A stretch of DNA of 62,912 nucleotides, taken from NCBI RefSeq assembly GCF_002111585.1, contig NZ_LUTP01000022.1:1-62912 (forward strand), given 5' to 3'. The stretch's first letter is position 1. Every line of letters starts with the position of its first letter. Below the pieces are notes generated by a model. That model was given only the letters and a program-made list of their open reading frames with translations. It made no database searches and was not told the DNA's origin. Below, one piece after another: positions 31,511 through 41,173 of this stretch. Source of the stretch: Lonsdalea iberica (GTDB taxonomy: Bacteria > Pseudomonadota > Gammaproteobacteria > Enterobacterales > Enterobacteriaceae). Position numbers and translations under genes: made by a program.

Positions 31511-32155
31511 TTACCAGTAGCGGGCGATTTCCTGGCGCAAGGCGTCGGCGATGACGCTGCCGTTTTCGCCGGCCAACGCCCGCCCGGCGATAAACGTTTT
31601 GGCGTGAATCCCTCGGAAATGTTGCAACGCCTCAGGCACGATACCGCCGGTGATCGACACCTCAAATCCCATCTCCGACAGGGTATGCATGCGTTGAATG
31701 TCCTCAGGCGTCCAGCCGACTCCGGCCAGCTCCGCGTCTCGCGAACGGTGGTAGATTGCCTGCGTGATGCCCAGTTTTCGCCAGGACTGCGCGTCTTCCC
31801 ACGTCCAGTGGCCGTAGAGCTCCATCTGAATTTCTCCGTGGAAGTCGTCGGCGATGCTTTTACAGGCGGTGATCGTAGCGATGTGGGCCGCGGCCGACAC
31901 CGTTATCCAGTCCGCGCCCGCGGCAAAGGCCATTTTTGCCAGAATGGCGCCGCCATCCGTGGTTTTCATATCGCAGACCAAAATATGGTCGGGATACTGC
32001 TGGCGCAGCGTGCGGACGGCGTTCATTCCTTCGGCGAAGGCTAGTATGGTGCCGACTTCAATGACGTCGACATACCCCGCCACGCGCGCGGCCAATTCGA
32101 CGGCGGTAGGCAGGTCAGTGGAGTCCAGTGCAATCTGTAACAAGGGCTGAGTCAT
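31511..32155 (-). CDS. ulaD: 3-keto-L-gulonate-6-phosphate decarboxylase
   Basis: A 214-residue TIM-barrel enzyme of the OMP-decarboxylase suprafamily, converting 3-keto-L-gulonate 6-phosphate to L-xylulose 5-phosphate in L-ascorbate breakdown. The start at 32155 (MTQPLLQIALDSTDLPTAV) is the conserved one; the frame continues upstream without homology. Catalytic features: IALDSTD, EVGTIL, CDMKTTDGG, and the C-terminal phosphate-binding SITGGIVPEAL and IAGRAL. It is the last gene of the minus-strand ula operon, 86 bp after ulaF. Confidence 0.95.
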   Translation of the reverse strand: MTQPLLQIALDSTDLPTAVELAARVAGYVDVIEVGTILAFAEGMNAVRTLRQQYPDHILVCDMKTTDGGAILAKMAFAAGADWITVSAAAHIATITACKSIADDFHGEIQMELYGHWTWEDAQSWRKLGITQAIYHRSRDAELAGVGWTPEDIQRMHTLSEMGFEVSITGGIVPEALQHFRGIHAKTFIAGRALAGENGSVIADALRQEIARYW

Positions 32156-32241
32156 GGTATGAGAATCCTTTTTCAGTGTTGAGACGGCGGCATGCGCCGT
32201 CTGGATCATGATGAGCGATGAAACGGCTGATGCCGCGATCA

Positions 32242-32949
32242 TCATTCCATCGTGGCGTCAGACTGACCGTAGTAAGCGTCAGCGCCGTGTTTGCGGAAAT
32301 AGTGTTTGTCGGACAGCGTCTGCGGGAGGCGAATATGGTCATTCAGTCGCCGCGTCGCCAGCGCCATCGCCGCCACCTCTTCCAACACGACGGCGTTATG
32401 CACCGCTTCCTCGGCACTCTTCCCCCAGCAGAACGGGGCATGGCCATAGGCAACCACGCCCGGCACGGCAATGGGGTCGATGTCCCGTCTGCTAAAGGTT
32501 TCTACGATGCTCACGCCCGTGTTCTTTTCATAGTTGTCGGTAATTTCCTCTGGTGTCAGCGGGCGGGAGCAGGGGATATCGCCATAGAAATAGTCGGCGT
32601 GGGTGGTGCCCAATACGGGGATATCCATACCGGCCTGCGCCCATATCGTCGCATGACGCGAATGGGTATGGACGATGCCGCCGAGAGAAGGGAACGCCTG
32701 GTACAGCACCAGATGAGTGGCGGTATCGCTGGAAGGTCGAAGTCGCCCCTCGATGACGTTGCCGTCCAGATCGACGATGACGATATCGTCAGCCGTCATG
32801 GCTTCGTAGCTTACCCCCGACGGTTTGATGGCGATCAGCCCGCGTTGACGATCGATCTGCGAGACGTTGCCCCAGGTCAGGGTGACCAGCCGGTAGTGCG
32901 GCAGCTGTCGATTGGCGACCAACACCGCTTGTTTCAAGTTGCTCAACAT
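32242..32949 (-). CDS. ulaF: L-ribulose-5-phosphate 4-epimerase
   Basis: A 235-residue class II aldolase-like epimerase that delivers D-xylulose 5-phosphate to the pentose phosphate pathway. Visible are [27 protein letters not shown], the zinc ligands in HTHSRHAT plus the later GHAPFCWG histidine, and ARADAYYGQ-like ending GADAYYGQ. It belongs to the AraD/UlaF/SgbE group; the ula context decides the name. The ATG follows the ulaC stop by 3 nt and uses GGAGGG inside the ulaC end, so translation is coupled. Confidence 0.93.
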   Translation of the reverse strand: MLSNLKQAVLVANRQLPHYRLVTLTWGNVSQIDRQRGLIAIKPSGVSYEAMTADDIVIVDLDGNVIEGRLRPSSDTATHLVLYQAFPSLGGIVHTHSRHATIWAQAGMDIPVLGTTHADYFYGDIPCSRPLTPEEITDNYEKNTGVSIVETFSRRDIDPIAVPGVVAYGHAPFCWGKSAEEAVHNAVVLEEVAAMALATRRLNDHIRLPQTLSDKHYFRKHGADAYYGQSDATME

Positions 32950-32952
32950 CTG

Positions 32953-33441
32953 TTATCCCTCCTCGTTGGCCGCCTGCGCGAGCGCATTGTCGATCGCGCG
33001 GTAAACCTCGTCCTTACTGCGGCATGTGCGCAGTCTGTCAAGGTTGATGCCGGTAGGGCTGCTCTCGTCCTCCAGCGTTTGGGTGATTTCCATCAGGCCT
33101 TCGATATGTTCGTCGGACGAACTGCCCGCCAGGGTGATCAGCACATCGACCGGTTCGTCCTCGCCGTCGAAATGCACGGGGGTGGCCAGCGTCACCAGCG
33201 CGAAGGCCGTCCGTTTGACGCCGTCTTCCGGTCGGGCGTGCGGCAACGCAAGGCCGGGGGCGATAACGAAGTAGGCGCCCATCTTTTCAAAGCTGCGGAC
33301 GATCGCGGCATGATAGTCAGGCTCTACCGCGCCGGCGGTCTCCAGCATGCTCGTACCGATCCTAATCGCTTCCCGCCAGTCGGCCGCATGGGCCTGAAGC
33401 CGGATAGTGTCGTTGTCTATCAGTGATTGCTTGAAGTTCAT
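32953..33441 (-). CDS. ulaC: PTS ascorbate transporter subunit IIA
   Basis: A 162-residue cytoplasmic EIIA of the fructose-mannitol/ascorbate type. It takes phosphate from HPr on His68 (PGLALPHARPEDGVKRTAFALV) and passes it to the IIB domain. The length is close to E. coli UlaC (154 aa), with a slightly longer C-terminus. It lies between the fused IIC-IIB gene (37 bp upstream) and ulaF. Confidence 0.93.
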   Translation of the reverse strand: MNFKQSLIDNDTIRLQAHAADWREAIRIGTSMLETAGAVEPDYHAAIVRSFEKMGAYFVIAPGLALPHARPEDGVKRTAFALVTLATPVHFDGEDEPVDVLITLAGSSSDEHIEGLMEITQTLEDESSPTGINLDRLRTCRSKDEVYRAIDNALAQAANEEG

Positions 33442-33478
33442 GGTGTGCTCCTTTCTCGGCCGATCCTTCAGCCGGACG

Positions 33479-35227
33479 TTAGCGGGAAAAATGCGTTCTG
33501 ATCAGGTTGAGCAGTTCGTCGCCAAACGACTGGGGATTGAGCATGTTTTGCACGGCCAGTACGAATTTGCCCGCACCCGGCTCCATCTCTCCCGCGAGGT
33601 GGCGTGAAGCGACGATGATGTCGGTCATCGCGAGCTTCGATTTGTAGTCCGCCACGGCGCACGACTCCATCACATGCGGTATGCCCCTTTGCTCCAGAAA
33701 CTTGGCGATTTTCATTTTCATCATCATGGATGACCCCTGCCCATTGCCGCAGACGGTCAGAATGCGCACGGCACGTTCCGCATTAACTGGCTCGGGTTCG
33801 GCGAGAGGAACCGTCTCGGCCGCAGGCAGATTCGACGTCGGCGTCGTGGCATCTTCTTCCGCGCGCAAACGGCGGGCGGCGAAAAACATATAGGTGACGG
33901 CGCCGAGCAGGAGTACGCACAGAAACAGCGGCGACCAGGACAGCCCCTGCATGATGGGGGGGAACAGCAACGCCCAGTCGGCCATGCCCATCCAGCCGTT
34001 GAGCGGCGTGCCGTGGTGGGCGAATAAGGCAATCGCCCAGGCGGAGCCCAGCACTTCAATGACGCCCATCACGAAACAAATCTTCATCACGGCTTTCCAG
34101 CCGCCGAAATGGTTGGCGAAGACGCCAATGGTGGCGTTAGAGAAGAACATGGGCACAAAGCCGGGAATGATGACGATGGGGGATTGGCATGCGAGTAGCA
34201 ACAGTAACGCGGCGAACTGACCGGCGGCGCCCCACATAAAACCGAACACCATGGCGTTTGGCGAGTAGGCGTAGATGGCGGCGCAGTCGATGGCGAGCAC
34301 GGCGTTGGGAATGACCCGCTCCGAGATGCCCTTGAACGCTTCTGACAGTTCCGCGACGAACATGCGGACGCCGACGACGATAATCTGAATAGCCACGGCG
34401 AATTTCAGGCCGGTTTCCAGAATATAAATACTCCAGTGGGTGGAACCGGCCATCGTTTGCAGGTTCTTCAGGCCAAAGGAGAGCAGGATAATGCCGAAGA
34501 ACACGGTCATGACGATGGCGGTCGCGGCGATGCTGTCGTGAAAAATATTCAGCCAGCGAGGAAGTTTGAGATTATCGACGCTCTCTTTGGGGTCGCCCAG
34601 TCGGTGGGCGATTTTGGTCGCGATCCACGACGCCGCCTGCTGCTGATGACCGATGGAGAAGCCCGCGCCGCCGGTGACGGCCTCCGTCGGCTTGTACATG
34701 ATGTTGGAAAAAATCCCCCAATACAGCGCGACGATGACCGCGGAGGCGACGATGGTTTCCCACATCGTGGCGCCCAGCACCAGATAAAACATCGCTATCA
34801 GCCCAGCCTGCTGAAACATGATGTGTCCCGTCAGCATAATCGTACGAATACCGGTATAGCGGCGCAGCACCACCATCAGGATATTCAGGGCGAGCGCCAG
34901 TAGAACGGTGTAGCCCACCCAGGCGTAGCGATCCCCCATGACGGACATCGTCGCCATCATGGCGGTGTAGGGGTCAATCACCGAGCCGCTCAACCCATGA
35001 TATTCGGCGATCTTTTCTATCACCGGTTTGAACCCTGCGACCAGCGTATCGGCGCCCACTTGGACCAGCATGAAACCGATGATGGTTTTGAGCGTCCCTT
35101 TCAGGACCGTGGAGATATCCCGCCGCAGTAGCAGATACCCAATAAAGGTGACCAATCCCAACAGCAGTGGCGCTTTGGTCATAATCTGGCTGTAGAAGAT
35201 GTGAAAAATAGCGTATAGCGTTTCCAT
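33479..35227 (-). CDS. ulaA: PTS ascorbate transporter, fused IIC-IIB (UlaA-UlaB)
   Basis: A 582-residue fusion from ATG 35227 (GGAG 8 nt upstream). Residues 1 to about 455 form the membrane IIC domain, close to E. coli UlaA ([77 protein letters not shown]-like [13 protein letters not shown]). A linker rich in Pro/Glu/Ala follows. The IIB domain then has its phospho-accepting Cys493 in [18 protein letters not shown]. In E. coli these are two proteins. It imports L-ascorbate and phosphorylates it to L-ascorbate 6-phosphate. It is the first gene of the minus-strand operon. Confidence 0.95.
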   Translation of the reverse strand: METLYAIFHIFYSQIMTKAPLLLGLVTFIGYLLLRRDISTVLKGTLKTIIGFMLVQVGADTLVAGFKPVIEKIAEYHGLSGSVIDPYTAMMATMSVMGDRYAWVGYTVLLALALNILMVVLRRYTGIRTIMLTGHIMFQQAGLIAMFYLVLGATMWETIVASAVIVALYWGIFSNIMYKPTEAVTGGAGFSIGHQQQAASWIATKIAHRLGDPKESVDNLKLPRWLNIFHDSIAATAIVMTVFFGIILLSFGLKNLQTMAGSTHWSIYILETGLKFAVAIQIIVVGVRMFVAELSEAFKGISERVIPNAVLAIDCAAIYAYSPNAMVFGFMWGAAGQFAALLLLLACQSPIVIIPGFVPMFFSNATIGVFANHFGGWKAVMKICFVMGVIEVLGSAWAIALFAHHGTPLNGWMGMADWALLFPPIMQGLSWSPLFLCVLLLGAVTYMFFAARRLRAEEDATTPTSNLPAAETVPLAEPEPVNAERAVRILTVCGNGQGSSMMMKMKIAKFLEQRGIPHVMESCAVADYKSKLAMTDIIVASRHLAGEMEPGAGKFVLAVQNMLNPQSFGDELLNLIRTHFSR

Positions 35228-35760
35228 GATGCCGCTCCGTATCTGTGAAGGGCCATATGCCCGACGGTGATAACTCAATCCCTGTTACCTGCGTCCTTTC
35301 CTGCCAACGTGTGATTTAACTTCTCCTGCCGCTTTGTCGAATTGAAAGGGAATCACAAATCATCATAAGGTGATCTCTTTGTGATATTTTCAATCATCAT
35401 AAACAAGCGCTGGCGAAGATCAAGCTGTACATTGTGATTATCACTTCAGTTTATTTTTTTTGTCTGTTGGTACTTAAAATGTAATATAAATAACAAGTTA
35501 ATATCTTTATTTTGTCGGTTTTTGTGAAGGGGGTTTTATTTTTTGAGTGACAAAGCCGTCAAATCAGCTCGTCAATAGATGCGAAAAGTAATCATTGATA
35601 ATCATATTTGTGGTTGATATAGTCATTTTCAATCACCGTGATCGCGTTTTTGTGATGAGCGCCTGGGGCAAACAAAAAACACGGGGCGGGGGTGACAGAG
35701 TCTGCGACCCATGGAAACCGGTCGACGGCGGTTGTTGTAATCATGAAAAAGGATAAAACG
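35228..35760. promoter_or_regulatory. Divergent ulaA / ulaG control region with repeated UlaR-type sites
   Basis: About 530 AT-rich bp between divergent transcripts. AATCATCATAA occurs twice as direct repeats, at 35358-35368 and 35392-35402 (34 bp apart). Related copies are near 35590 (ATCATTGATAATCAT) and 35628 (TTTCAATCACCGTGAT), and a similar CATCATAAATAATCATAA lies before ulaR. These are good candidates for the operators of the DeoR-family repressor UlaR, which in E. coli binds several sites here and loops DNA. GTGAT half-sites such as ATTGTGATTATCAC near 35432 could be CRP contacts but lack the full 6-bp spacing. Confidence 0.6.
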
Positions 35761-36828
35761 ATGAGCAAAGTAACTGACATTACCCGGGAGTCATGGATAT
35801 TGAACACGTTCCCCGAATGGGGAACCTGGCTCAACGAAGAGATCGAGCAGGAAGAGGTCGCCGCAGGGACGTTCGCCATGTGGTGGCTGGGCTGTACCGG
35901 CATCTGGTTAAAGTCTGCGGGCAACACGCAGATCGCTATCGACTTCTGGTGCGGCACCGGCAAGAAAACTCACGCCAACCCCTACATGAAAAAGCAGCAT
36001 CAGATGATGCGCATGGGCGGCGTGCGCAAGCTGCAACCCAATCTGCGTACGTCGCCGTTTGTTCTCGACCCCTTTGGCATCAAGAAGATAGATGCGGTGC
36101 TGGCGACGCACGATCACGCTGACCACATCGACATCAACGTGGCGGCGGCAGTACTGCAAAACGCAGGCGACCATGTGAAATTCATCGGCCCCGAAGCCTG
36201 TGTCGAGCTTTGGACGGGATGGGGCGTGCCGGCTGAGCGTTGCATCGTGGCGCAGGTCGGGCAGGAGATCGCGATTGGCGATATCACCATCAACGTGCTG
36301 GACGCCTTTGATCGCACCGCGCTGGTGACGCTGCCTGAAGGCGTGTCTTCCCGTGATAAAAGCATTCTGGACGGGATGGACCGGCGCGCGGTGAACTATC
36401 TGGTGAAGACCAGCGGCGGCAATATGTATCACTCCGGCGACTCGCACTACTCCAACTATTTCGCCCGGCACGGCAACGATAATACGATCGACGTGGCGCT
36501 TCTCTCCTATGGCGAAAACCCTCGCGGCGTAACCGACAAAATGACCTCGTCGGATATCCTGCGTGCCGCAGAGTCGCTGAATACGCAGGTGGTCATCCCC
36601 TTCCATCACGATATTTGGGCGAATTTCCAGAGCGACCCCGGCGAAATTGAGCTGCTATGGCACAGGAAAAAAGACCGTCTGAATTACGGCTTCCAGCCTT
36701 TCTTCTGGCAGGTGGGGGGCAAATACATCTTCCCGACGGACAAGGGCAAAATGCATTACCAGCATCCGCGCGGGTTCGACGATATCTTCACGGATGAACC
36801 CGAGCTGCCTTTCCGCTCATTCCTCTAA
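35761..36828 (+). CDS. ulaG: L-ascorbate-6-phosphate lactonase
   Basis: A 355-residue metallo-beta-lactamase-fold enzyme that opens the lactone of L-ascorbate 6-phosphate. The start at 35761 ([30 protein letters not shown]) matches E. coli UlaG and has AAGGA upstream; the frame is open further upstream. The metal motif HDHADH gives His117, His119, Asp121 and His122. Further conserved blocks are [31 protein letters not shown] and [14 protein letters not shown]. It is divergent from ulaA and followed by ulaE after 24 bp. Confidence 0.96.
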   Translation: MSKVTDITRESWILNTFPEWGTWLNEEIEQEEVAAGTFAMWWLGCTGIWLKSAGNTQIAIDFWCGTGKKTHANPYMKKQHQMMRMGGVRKLQPNLRTSPFVLDPFGIKKIDAVLATHDHADHIDINVAAAVLQNAGDHVKFIGPEACVELWTGWGVPAERCIVAQVGQEIAIGDITINVLDAFDRTALVTLPEGVSSRDKSILDGMDRRAVNYLVKTSGGNMYHSGDSHYSNYFARHGNDNTIDVALLSYGENPRGVTDKMTSSDILRAAESLNTQVVIPFHHDIWANFQSDPGEIELLWHRKKDRLNYGFQPFFWQVGGKYIFPTDKGKMHYQHPRGFDDIFTDEPELPFRSFL

Positions 36829-36852
36829 CGTTCTTTGGTCACGAGGTGCGCG

Positions 36853-37725
36853 ATGTATAACTCGAATGGCGCGTTGCGGCTGGGCGTGTACGAAAAGGCC
36901 ATGCCGGCGCGGCTGGATTGGGAGCACAAGATTCAGGCTGCCAAAACGCTGGGGTTCGACTTCATTGAACTGTCCGTCGATGAGTCCGACGAACGCCTGC
37001 AACGCCTGGACTGGGGAAATGAGGAGATCTTTCGGCTGCGCCGTTTGTGCGAACACTACGGCATGCCTGTGCACTCCTTATGCCTGAGCGCGCACCGTCG
37101 TTTCCCGTTTGGATCGGCCGATGCATCGGTACGGGCTAAGGCTGGGGTCATCATGCGTAAAGCCATTGAACTGGCTTACAAGCTGGGCGTGCGCTGTATT
37201 CAGCTGGCAGGCTATGACGTGTATTACGAGCCGCACAGCGAAGCTACGCACCAGTGGTTTGTCGACGGTATGCGCGAAAGCGCGCGTCTGGCTGAGCGGG
37301 CGGGCATCATGCTCGGCGTGGAGATTATGGATACGCCTTACCTGAATTCGCTGTGCAAGTTCGAGGTGCTCAAGAAGGCGGTGCCTTCGCCTTACTTTAT
37401 GGCCTATCCCGATGTCGGCAATATCACCGGCTGGAATTATGATACCTGTACCGAGTTGCAGATGAGCGGCGAGCATATTGTCCAGATCCACCTCAAAGAC
37501 ACGCGCCGCGTGAGCGCCGAGTCACCGGGACAGTTTCGCGACCTGTGCATTGGGGAAGGGGAAGTCGACTTCCCCGCCATTTTTCGCACGCTGGCTGGAA
37601 TGCGCTATTCGGCACCGCTGGTCATTGAAATGTGGGCGCAGGATGAGCACTGGGCCGACCACCTGCGGCAAGCCAAGGCGCGTTTGACGGCGATGGCTCA
37701 GGAGGCAGGATTGGCATTGCATTAA
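36853..37725 (+). CDS. ulaE: L-ribulose-5-phosphate (L-xylulose-5-phosphate) 3-epimerase
   Basis: A 290-residue TIM-barrel epimerase converting L-xylulose 5-phosphate to L-ribulose 5-phosphate. ATG 36853 is chosen for the GAGG 6 nt upstream. Conserved blocks: LRLGVYEKAMP, LGFDFIELSVDESDERLQRLDW, CLSAHRRFPFGS, IQLAGYDVYYE, GVEIMDTPYLNSL, YPDVGNITGWN and HLKDTRRV; metal-binding Glu, Asp and His residues sit in these motifs. In E. coli ulaE is in the ulaABCDEF operon. Here it lies behind ulaG on the opposite strand, so the regulon has been rearranged. Confidence 0.95.
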   Translation: MYNSNGALRLGVYEKAMPARLDWEHKIQAAKTLGFDFIELSVDESDERLQRLDWGNEEIFRLRRLCEHYGMPVHSLCLSAHRRFPFGSADASVRAKAGVIMRKAIELAYKLGVRCIQLAGYDVYYEPHSEATHQWFVDGMRESARLAERAGIMLGVEIMDTPYLNSLCKFEVLKKAVPSPYFMAYPDVGNITGWNYDTCTELQMSGEHIVQIHLKDTRRVSAESPGQFRDLCIGEGEVDFPAIFRTLAGMRYSAPLVIEMWAQDEHWADHLRQAKARLTAMAQEAGLALH

Positions 37726-37831
37726 CGACAGGACAAACGGGTGGGGCTGCGGCTCCGCCCGGTGCTTTGATTTTTGAAAACAGCGATATACAATCACAAG
37801 ACATCATAAATAATCATAAATCAGGCATGAA

Positions 37832-38587
37832 ATGACAGAAACACAACGACACAGCGCCATTCTGGCTTTGCTGAATGAGAAACGTCATCTGACCGTGGCC
37901 AGCCTGACGCAAGCGTTCTCGATTTCTCCGGCGACGGCGCGTCGCGATATTAATAAGCTGAATGAAGCCGGGCAGGTGCGCAAGGTGCGCAACGGCGCGG
38001 AGGCGCTCATGCCGACCAGACGGCTATGGTCGCCGCTGGACAGTCAAAGCAGCTCGACTCACGATCAAAAAGTACGCATCGCTCAGGCCGCGGCCCGACT
38101 GGTGCAGCCGGGTGAGAGCGCGGTCATCAACTGCGGCTCGACGGCCTTTCTGCTGGGAAAGGAAATCTGCGGGCGGGACGTTCAGGTCATCACCAACTAC
38201 TTTCCTCTGGCCAACTATCTGATTGAGCAAGAGCATGACGGCGTCGTCATCATCGGCGGGCAGTACAACAAGAGCCAGTCCATCACCCTGGCGCCGCAGG
38301 ATGAGATTTCGTCCTTGTATGCCGGACATTGGATGTTCACCAGCGGCAAAGGTCTCACGGCCGAAGGGTTGTACAAAATGGATATGCTGACGGCGATGGC
38401 GGAACAGAAAATGTTGGATCACGTAGGCAAACTGGCGGTATTGACGGACAGCAGCAAACTTGGTCAGCGCGCGGGTATGCTGTTCTGCAACGCCGAACAT
38501 ATCGATGTGCTGATCACCGACCGCGATGCCAACCCGGATGTCATTCAGCAGCTGAAAGATAAAGGCGTCGAGGTGATGCTGGTCTAG
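37832..38587 (+). CDS. ulaR: DeoR-family repressor of the ula regulon
   Basis: A 251-residue repressor. The N-terminal winged helix-turn-helix is [42 protein letters not shown]. The C-terminal sugar-phosphate-sensing domain contains [50 protein letters not shown] and [12 protein letters not shown]. It closely matches E. coli UlaR, which responds to L-ascorbate 6-phosphate. It lies 106 bp after ulaE. Its own upstream sequence (CACAAGACATCATAAATAATCATAAATC) resembles the repeats in the ulaA-ulaG region, suggesting autoregulation. Confidence 0.95.
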   Translation: MTETQRHSAILALLNEKRHLTVASLTQAFSISPATARRDINKLNEAGQVRKVRNGAEALMPTRRLWSPLDSQSSSTHDQKVRIAQAAARLVQPGESAVINCGSTAFLLGKEICGRDVQVITNYFPLANYLIEQEHDGVVIIGGQYNKSQSITLAPQDEISSLYAGHWMFTSGKGLTAEGLYKMDMLTAMAEQKMLDHVGKLAVLTDSSKLGQRAGMLFCNAEHIDVLITDRDANPDVIQQLKDKGVEVMLV

Positions 38588-38723
38588 CGCTGTGCGGGCG
38601 ATGGGGGCGTGTTCAGGACGATGAGGCTGCATGCCGGACTTTGCCCATTTCTCGGGGTCGCCTCCGGGCCAGACCATCCTCTGCGGTGTTGTGGCATTTA
38701 ACCGTCAGATGGCTTCGTCGGCG

Positions 38724-38749
38724 TTGCGGCCATGCTGCGGTGGCCGCAA
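38724..38749. terminator. Hairpin between ulaR and the Dabb gene
   Basis: Perfect 9-bp arms TTGCGGCCA and TGGCCGCAA with an 8-nt loop between convergent genes. There is no T-run. Confidence 0.5.
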
Positions 38750-38762
38750 ACGCGTCCTGAGG

Positions 38763-39101
38763 TTATCGCGTGGCGGTCACCGGCTGCGGGGCTTTCTGAG
38801 GCGTAAGTATCGGATAGTCCAGCACGATGAGGTTAGCCAGAATCGGGCGAAAAATCGCTTTCAATGCATCGTGCTTGGGGTGCGGCAAATAGCGCTGACG
38901 CGCCGCTTCGTCTTTGAATGTCATCATCACGCAGTGCGTGAAGCCCTCATTTTTTCCTTCCGGACTGTCGTTACATCCCCACTCAACGCTGACGACGCCT
39001 TCGACGTCGGCCGGCATCTGCAAAAAAGCCGATTTAACCTGCTCGATGTCGGCTTCCGCGGCCGCCTCTTTGAAGGCGATCAGTAAGATATGGCGTATCA
39101 T
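38763..39101 (-). CDS. Dabb (stress-responsive alpha/beta-barrel) domain protein
   Basis: A 112-residue dimeric alpha-beta-barrel protein. The family pattern MIRHILLIAFKEAAAEADIEQVKSAF, VSVEWGCNDSPEGKNEGFTHCVMMTFKDEAARQRYLPHPKHDALK is clear. Such proteins have roles ranging from stress response to polyketide cyclisation; none can be chosen here. The last ten residues (PQKAPQPVTATR) are an unstructured extension. It lies between ulaR and the type III effector gene, with no clear link to either. Confidence 0.85.
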   Translation of the reverse strand: MIRHILLIAFKEAAAEADIEQVKSAFLQMPADVEGVVSVEWGCNDSPEGKNEGFTHCVMMTFKDEAARQRYLPHPKHDALKAIFRPILANLIVLDYPILTPQKAPQPVTATR

Positions 39102-39193
39102 TTCTGACTCCGTTTGTGATGTCCTGCCAAGAGCATAGTCCTTTACACGGCGACTTTCCTTGAGTGTGCAGGGAGCTGCATAAGGGATCGCCG

Positions 39194-40099
39194 CTACCGG
39201 TTGGACAATAAATAGTCGACACTCTGGCCTCGGTGGCCGGCACTATCACTGTAGGTCGTGGAAGGATCGGTCGCGACACGCACATCGAACCGATTAAAAG
39301 AATCATCGTTCAACGCATGTCTGACCAAATCATCGGAATGTAACGACGGCAGCCCGGCTTTCGCCAGTTTTTGTTGCAACGCTTCTGAACTTAGCGGTAC
39401 GACCTCCCGAAGACGCCGGGTGTCGCTCCGGTTGGCCGAGTCAGAGGCATCCCAAAGCAAATGGTTGTGTGTCGCCATCAGCTCCGTCATCGGCGCATGC
39501 GTGTCGCGTTGCATGTCGTGCAGCATTGACTGGTCCAGCGTGCATGCGCTGGGATGCGTTGGCCAGGCATCCACGACGACCGTATTGCGTTCGCCCCAGG
39601 TGGGATCGCGAGGGTCGCCCAGCATCACAAACTCGTGGCTATTGTTTTCGGGAAGCTGGAGACGTACACGGCATATCGGCTGCGATACGTTGCGTTCTTT
39701 CAACGCGGCGACGGCGACGGCGGCATGTACCGCACAGTTGCCGCCCTGAAATTTCTGCGCTCGTTTGATCTGATTTTCGATTCCGCCATGGGGATATTTT
39801 TGGTATGCCAGGTGCATTCTCGCCCAGCTCTCTCCCGATGAGGCCCGGACATCCTGCCGCTGATTTCCCGCCCCGTGCGGCAGCATTTTTTTGACGACGC
39901 GGTTCGCCCAGCAGGCATCCGCCAGTGCCGACAAGGTGCCGGATTTCACTACGACATTTTTGTACTGATAGCCTGACAACCCCAGCTGACTGGCGCTACG
40001 GGTATCATGAACTTTACTGCCGGTATCATAATTCTCGACAATCGCGCTATACGTTGAAGCAGAAGCGGACCCGCGGAAAATGTTAAACCTAGGCATCAT
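39194..40099 (-). CDS. Putative type III effector, transglutaminase-like (HopX/AvrPphE type)
   Basis: A 301-residue protein translated directly behind a CesT-type chaperone; AGGAGG for its start lies in the chaperone's last codons. The N-terminus is Ser-rich (FRGSASASTYSA), as expected for a secretion signal. A catalytic triad is suggested by Cys122 (QGGNCAVHAAVAVA), His155 (NNSHEFVMLGDP) and Asp177 (NTVVVDAWP). The order and spacing are like the transglutaminase-like fold of HopX/AvrPphE effectors; assignment to that exact family is tentative. With the hrp box upstream, delivery into plant cells by a Hrp secretion system is the likely role. No secretion apparatus genes are in the window. Confidence 0.65.
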   Translation of the reverse strand: MMPRFNIFRGSASASTYSAIVENYDTGSKVHDTRSASQLGLSGYQYKNVVVKSGTLSALADACWANRVVKKMLPHGAGNQRQDVRASSGESWARMHLAYQKYPHGGIENQIKRAQKFQGGNCAVHAAVAVAALKERNVSQPICRVRLQLPENNSHEFVMLGDPRDPTWGERNTVVVDAWPTHPSACTLDQSMLHDMQRDTHAPMTELMATHNHLLWDASDSANRSDTRRLREVVPLSSEALQQKLAKAGLPSLHSDDLVRHALNDDSFNRFDVRVATDPSTTYSDSAGHRGQSVDYLLSNR

Positions 40100-40628
40100 C
40101 GCCTCCTAAATTGAAAATAGCGTCCCCGGCAGGAATACAACTCACCCTATTCCCTGACTCTCTTTTGGAAACGGGGTGTAAGCCCGCGTGAGGGGGAGAC
40201 AGGATTTCTTGAGACGGATGGGCCGTGGGGAGAGACTTTCCGCAGCAGTACGAATCCGCCCGCATCATAAATTCATGGAACGTCTTCGCAGCATGCTCTA
40301 CGGATAACTCGTCTAACGACTGACGGACGTACAGCACCATCTTTTTGCTCTGGCTGTCGTAGCCCAGCGTGATGGCCGGATGGCGCAGACTAAATACATT
40401 CTCCGCCAACAACGCCTGAAATCCCTCGGGAGTCCGCCACGCGTGCGGGGCAATGAACGTTGCGACGATATTCAGATATCCCGGTTGGCTGCCAATCAAA
40501 TGAATATGCAAATCATGGTCGAAGACCAACCTATAGATGTCTTCCTCCGGGCGCGGCGGCGGCAGCTCACCGGGCTGATATCTCTGGATAATGGCCCGAG
40601 AAATAACGTGAAATTTATCATTCAACAT
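40089..40628 (-). CDS. CesT-family type III secretion chaperone
   Basis: A 179-residue protein whose first about 125 residues show the CesT/Tir-chaperone pattern: YRLVFDHDLHIHLIGSQPGYLNIVATF, FQALLAENVFSLRHPAITLGYDSQSKKMVLYVRQSLDELSVEHAAKTFHEFMMRADSY. It would bind the downstream effector in the bacterial cytosol and keep it ready for export. The last about 50 residues (PSQEILSPPHAGLHPVSK...) are a poorly ordered tail not usual for the family. It overlaps the effector gene by 11 nt, so the two are translationally coupled. Confidence 0.75.
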   Translation of the reverse strand: MLNDKFHVISRAIIQRYQPGELPPPRPEEDIYRLVFDHDLHIHLIGSQPGYLNIVATFIAPHAWRTPEGFQALLAENVFSLRHPAITLGYDSQSKKMVLYVRQSLDELSVEHAAKTFHEFMMRADSYCCGKSLPTAHPSQEILSPPHAGLHPVSKRESGNRVSCIPAGDAIFNLGGDDA

Positions 40629-40656
40629 AACCGGTACTCACGTGACAGCGTCTTAA

Positions 40657-40684
40657 TGAGTGGCATCCGTGGGGAAAGGGTTGC
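40657..40684 (-). promoter_or_regulatory. Candidate hrp box (HrpL-dependent promoter)
   Basis: On the minus strand: GCAACC, 15 nt, CCACTCA. The HrpL consensus is GGAACC-N15/16-CCACNNA, so there is one mismatch in the first half and a perfect second half with correct spacing. It lies 28 bp upstream of the chaperone ATG. Confidence 0.65.
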
Positions 40685-41173
40685 CGTGTTTCTTCATTAT
40701 TTTTTATTGCCGTCGAGAAGCCGTCGTCTCGCCACCGCGTTCTGTTTCCATAAGCCTTCGTTCAGCGCCATCACCCCGACACCGGCAGAGAAACAATTTT
40801 ATGACGCGACTGGGCGTTATCCAAGGCTACTCATGCAGCTCAACAGTGCAAAATGAAAGGGGGGAATTCTCTAATCTCAAAAAAATTCATGAGAAATCTA
40901 TTATGACAACCACCTGAATAGATAAACGGCAATGGCCTGATTAAGTTTTATTTAATACATATATATAACCAATGAAGGATTCCTACGTGATTTTATATAC
41001 ACAATCTTCTGTAAAACGTAATTTTCACACCCGACATCTAAAAATGTTAAGTGACGACTTTGATCTCACTTGTTTTCTTGCCTGATTTGGCTATTTGATA
41101 GGGTAAATTTTACTTATCGCGACATTTAACCGGAGATAACATAGCCATTGTCTTCACCAGGAGAAATTAAATA
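40685..41173. promoter_or_regulatory. Upstream region of the microcin export genes
   Basis: About 490 bp, sharply AT-rich from 40860 onward. It should contain the promoter of the 37-codon gene and cvaA. A 17-codon frame at 40853 was not supported. No clear Fur box was found, although colicin V genes are Fur-regulated. Confidence 0.35.

Noticed and set aside
35432-35446. ATTGTGATTATCAC as a CRP site
   Set aside because: The half-sites are separated by 3 bp instead of 6, so it does not fit the CRP consensus. It may belong to the UlaR elements.
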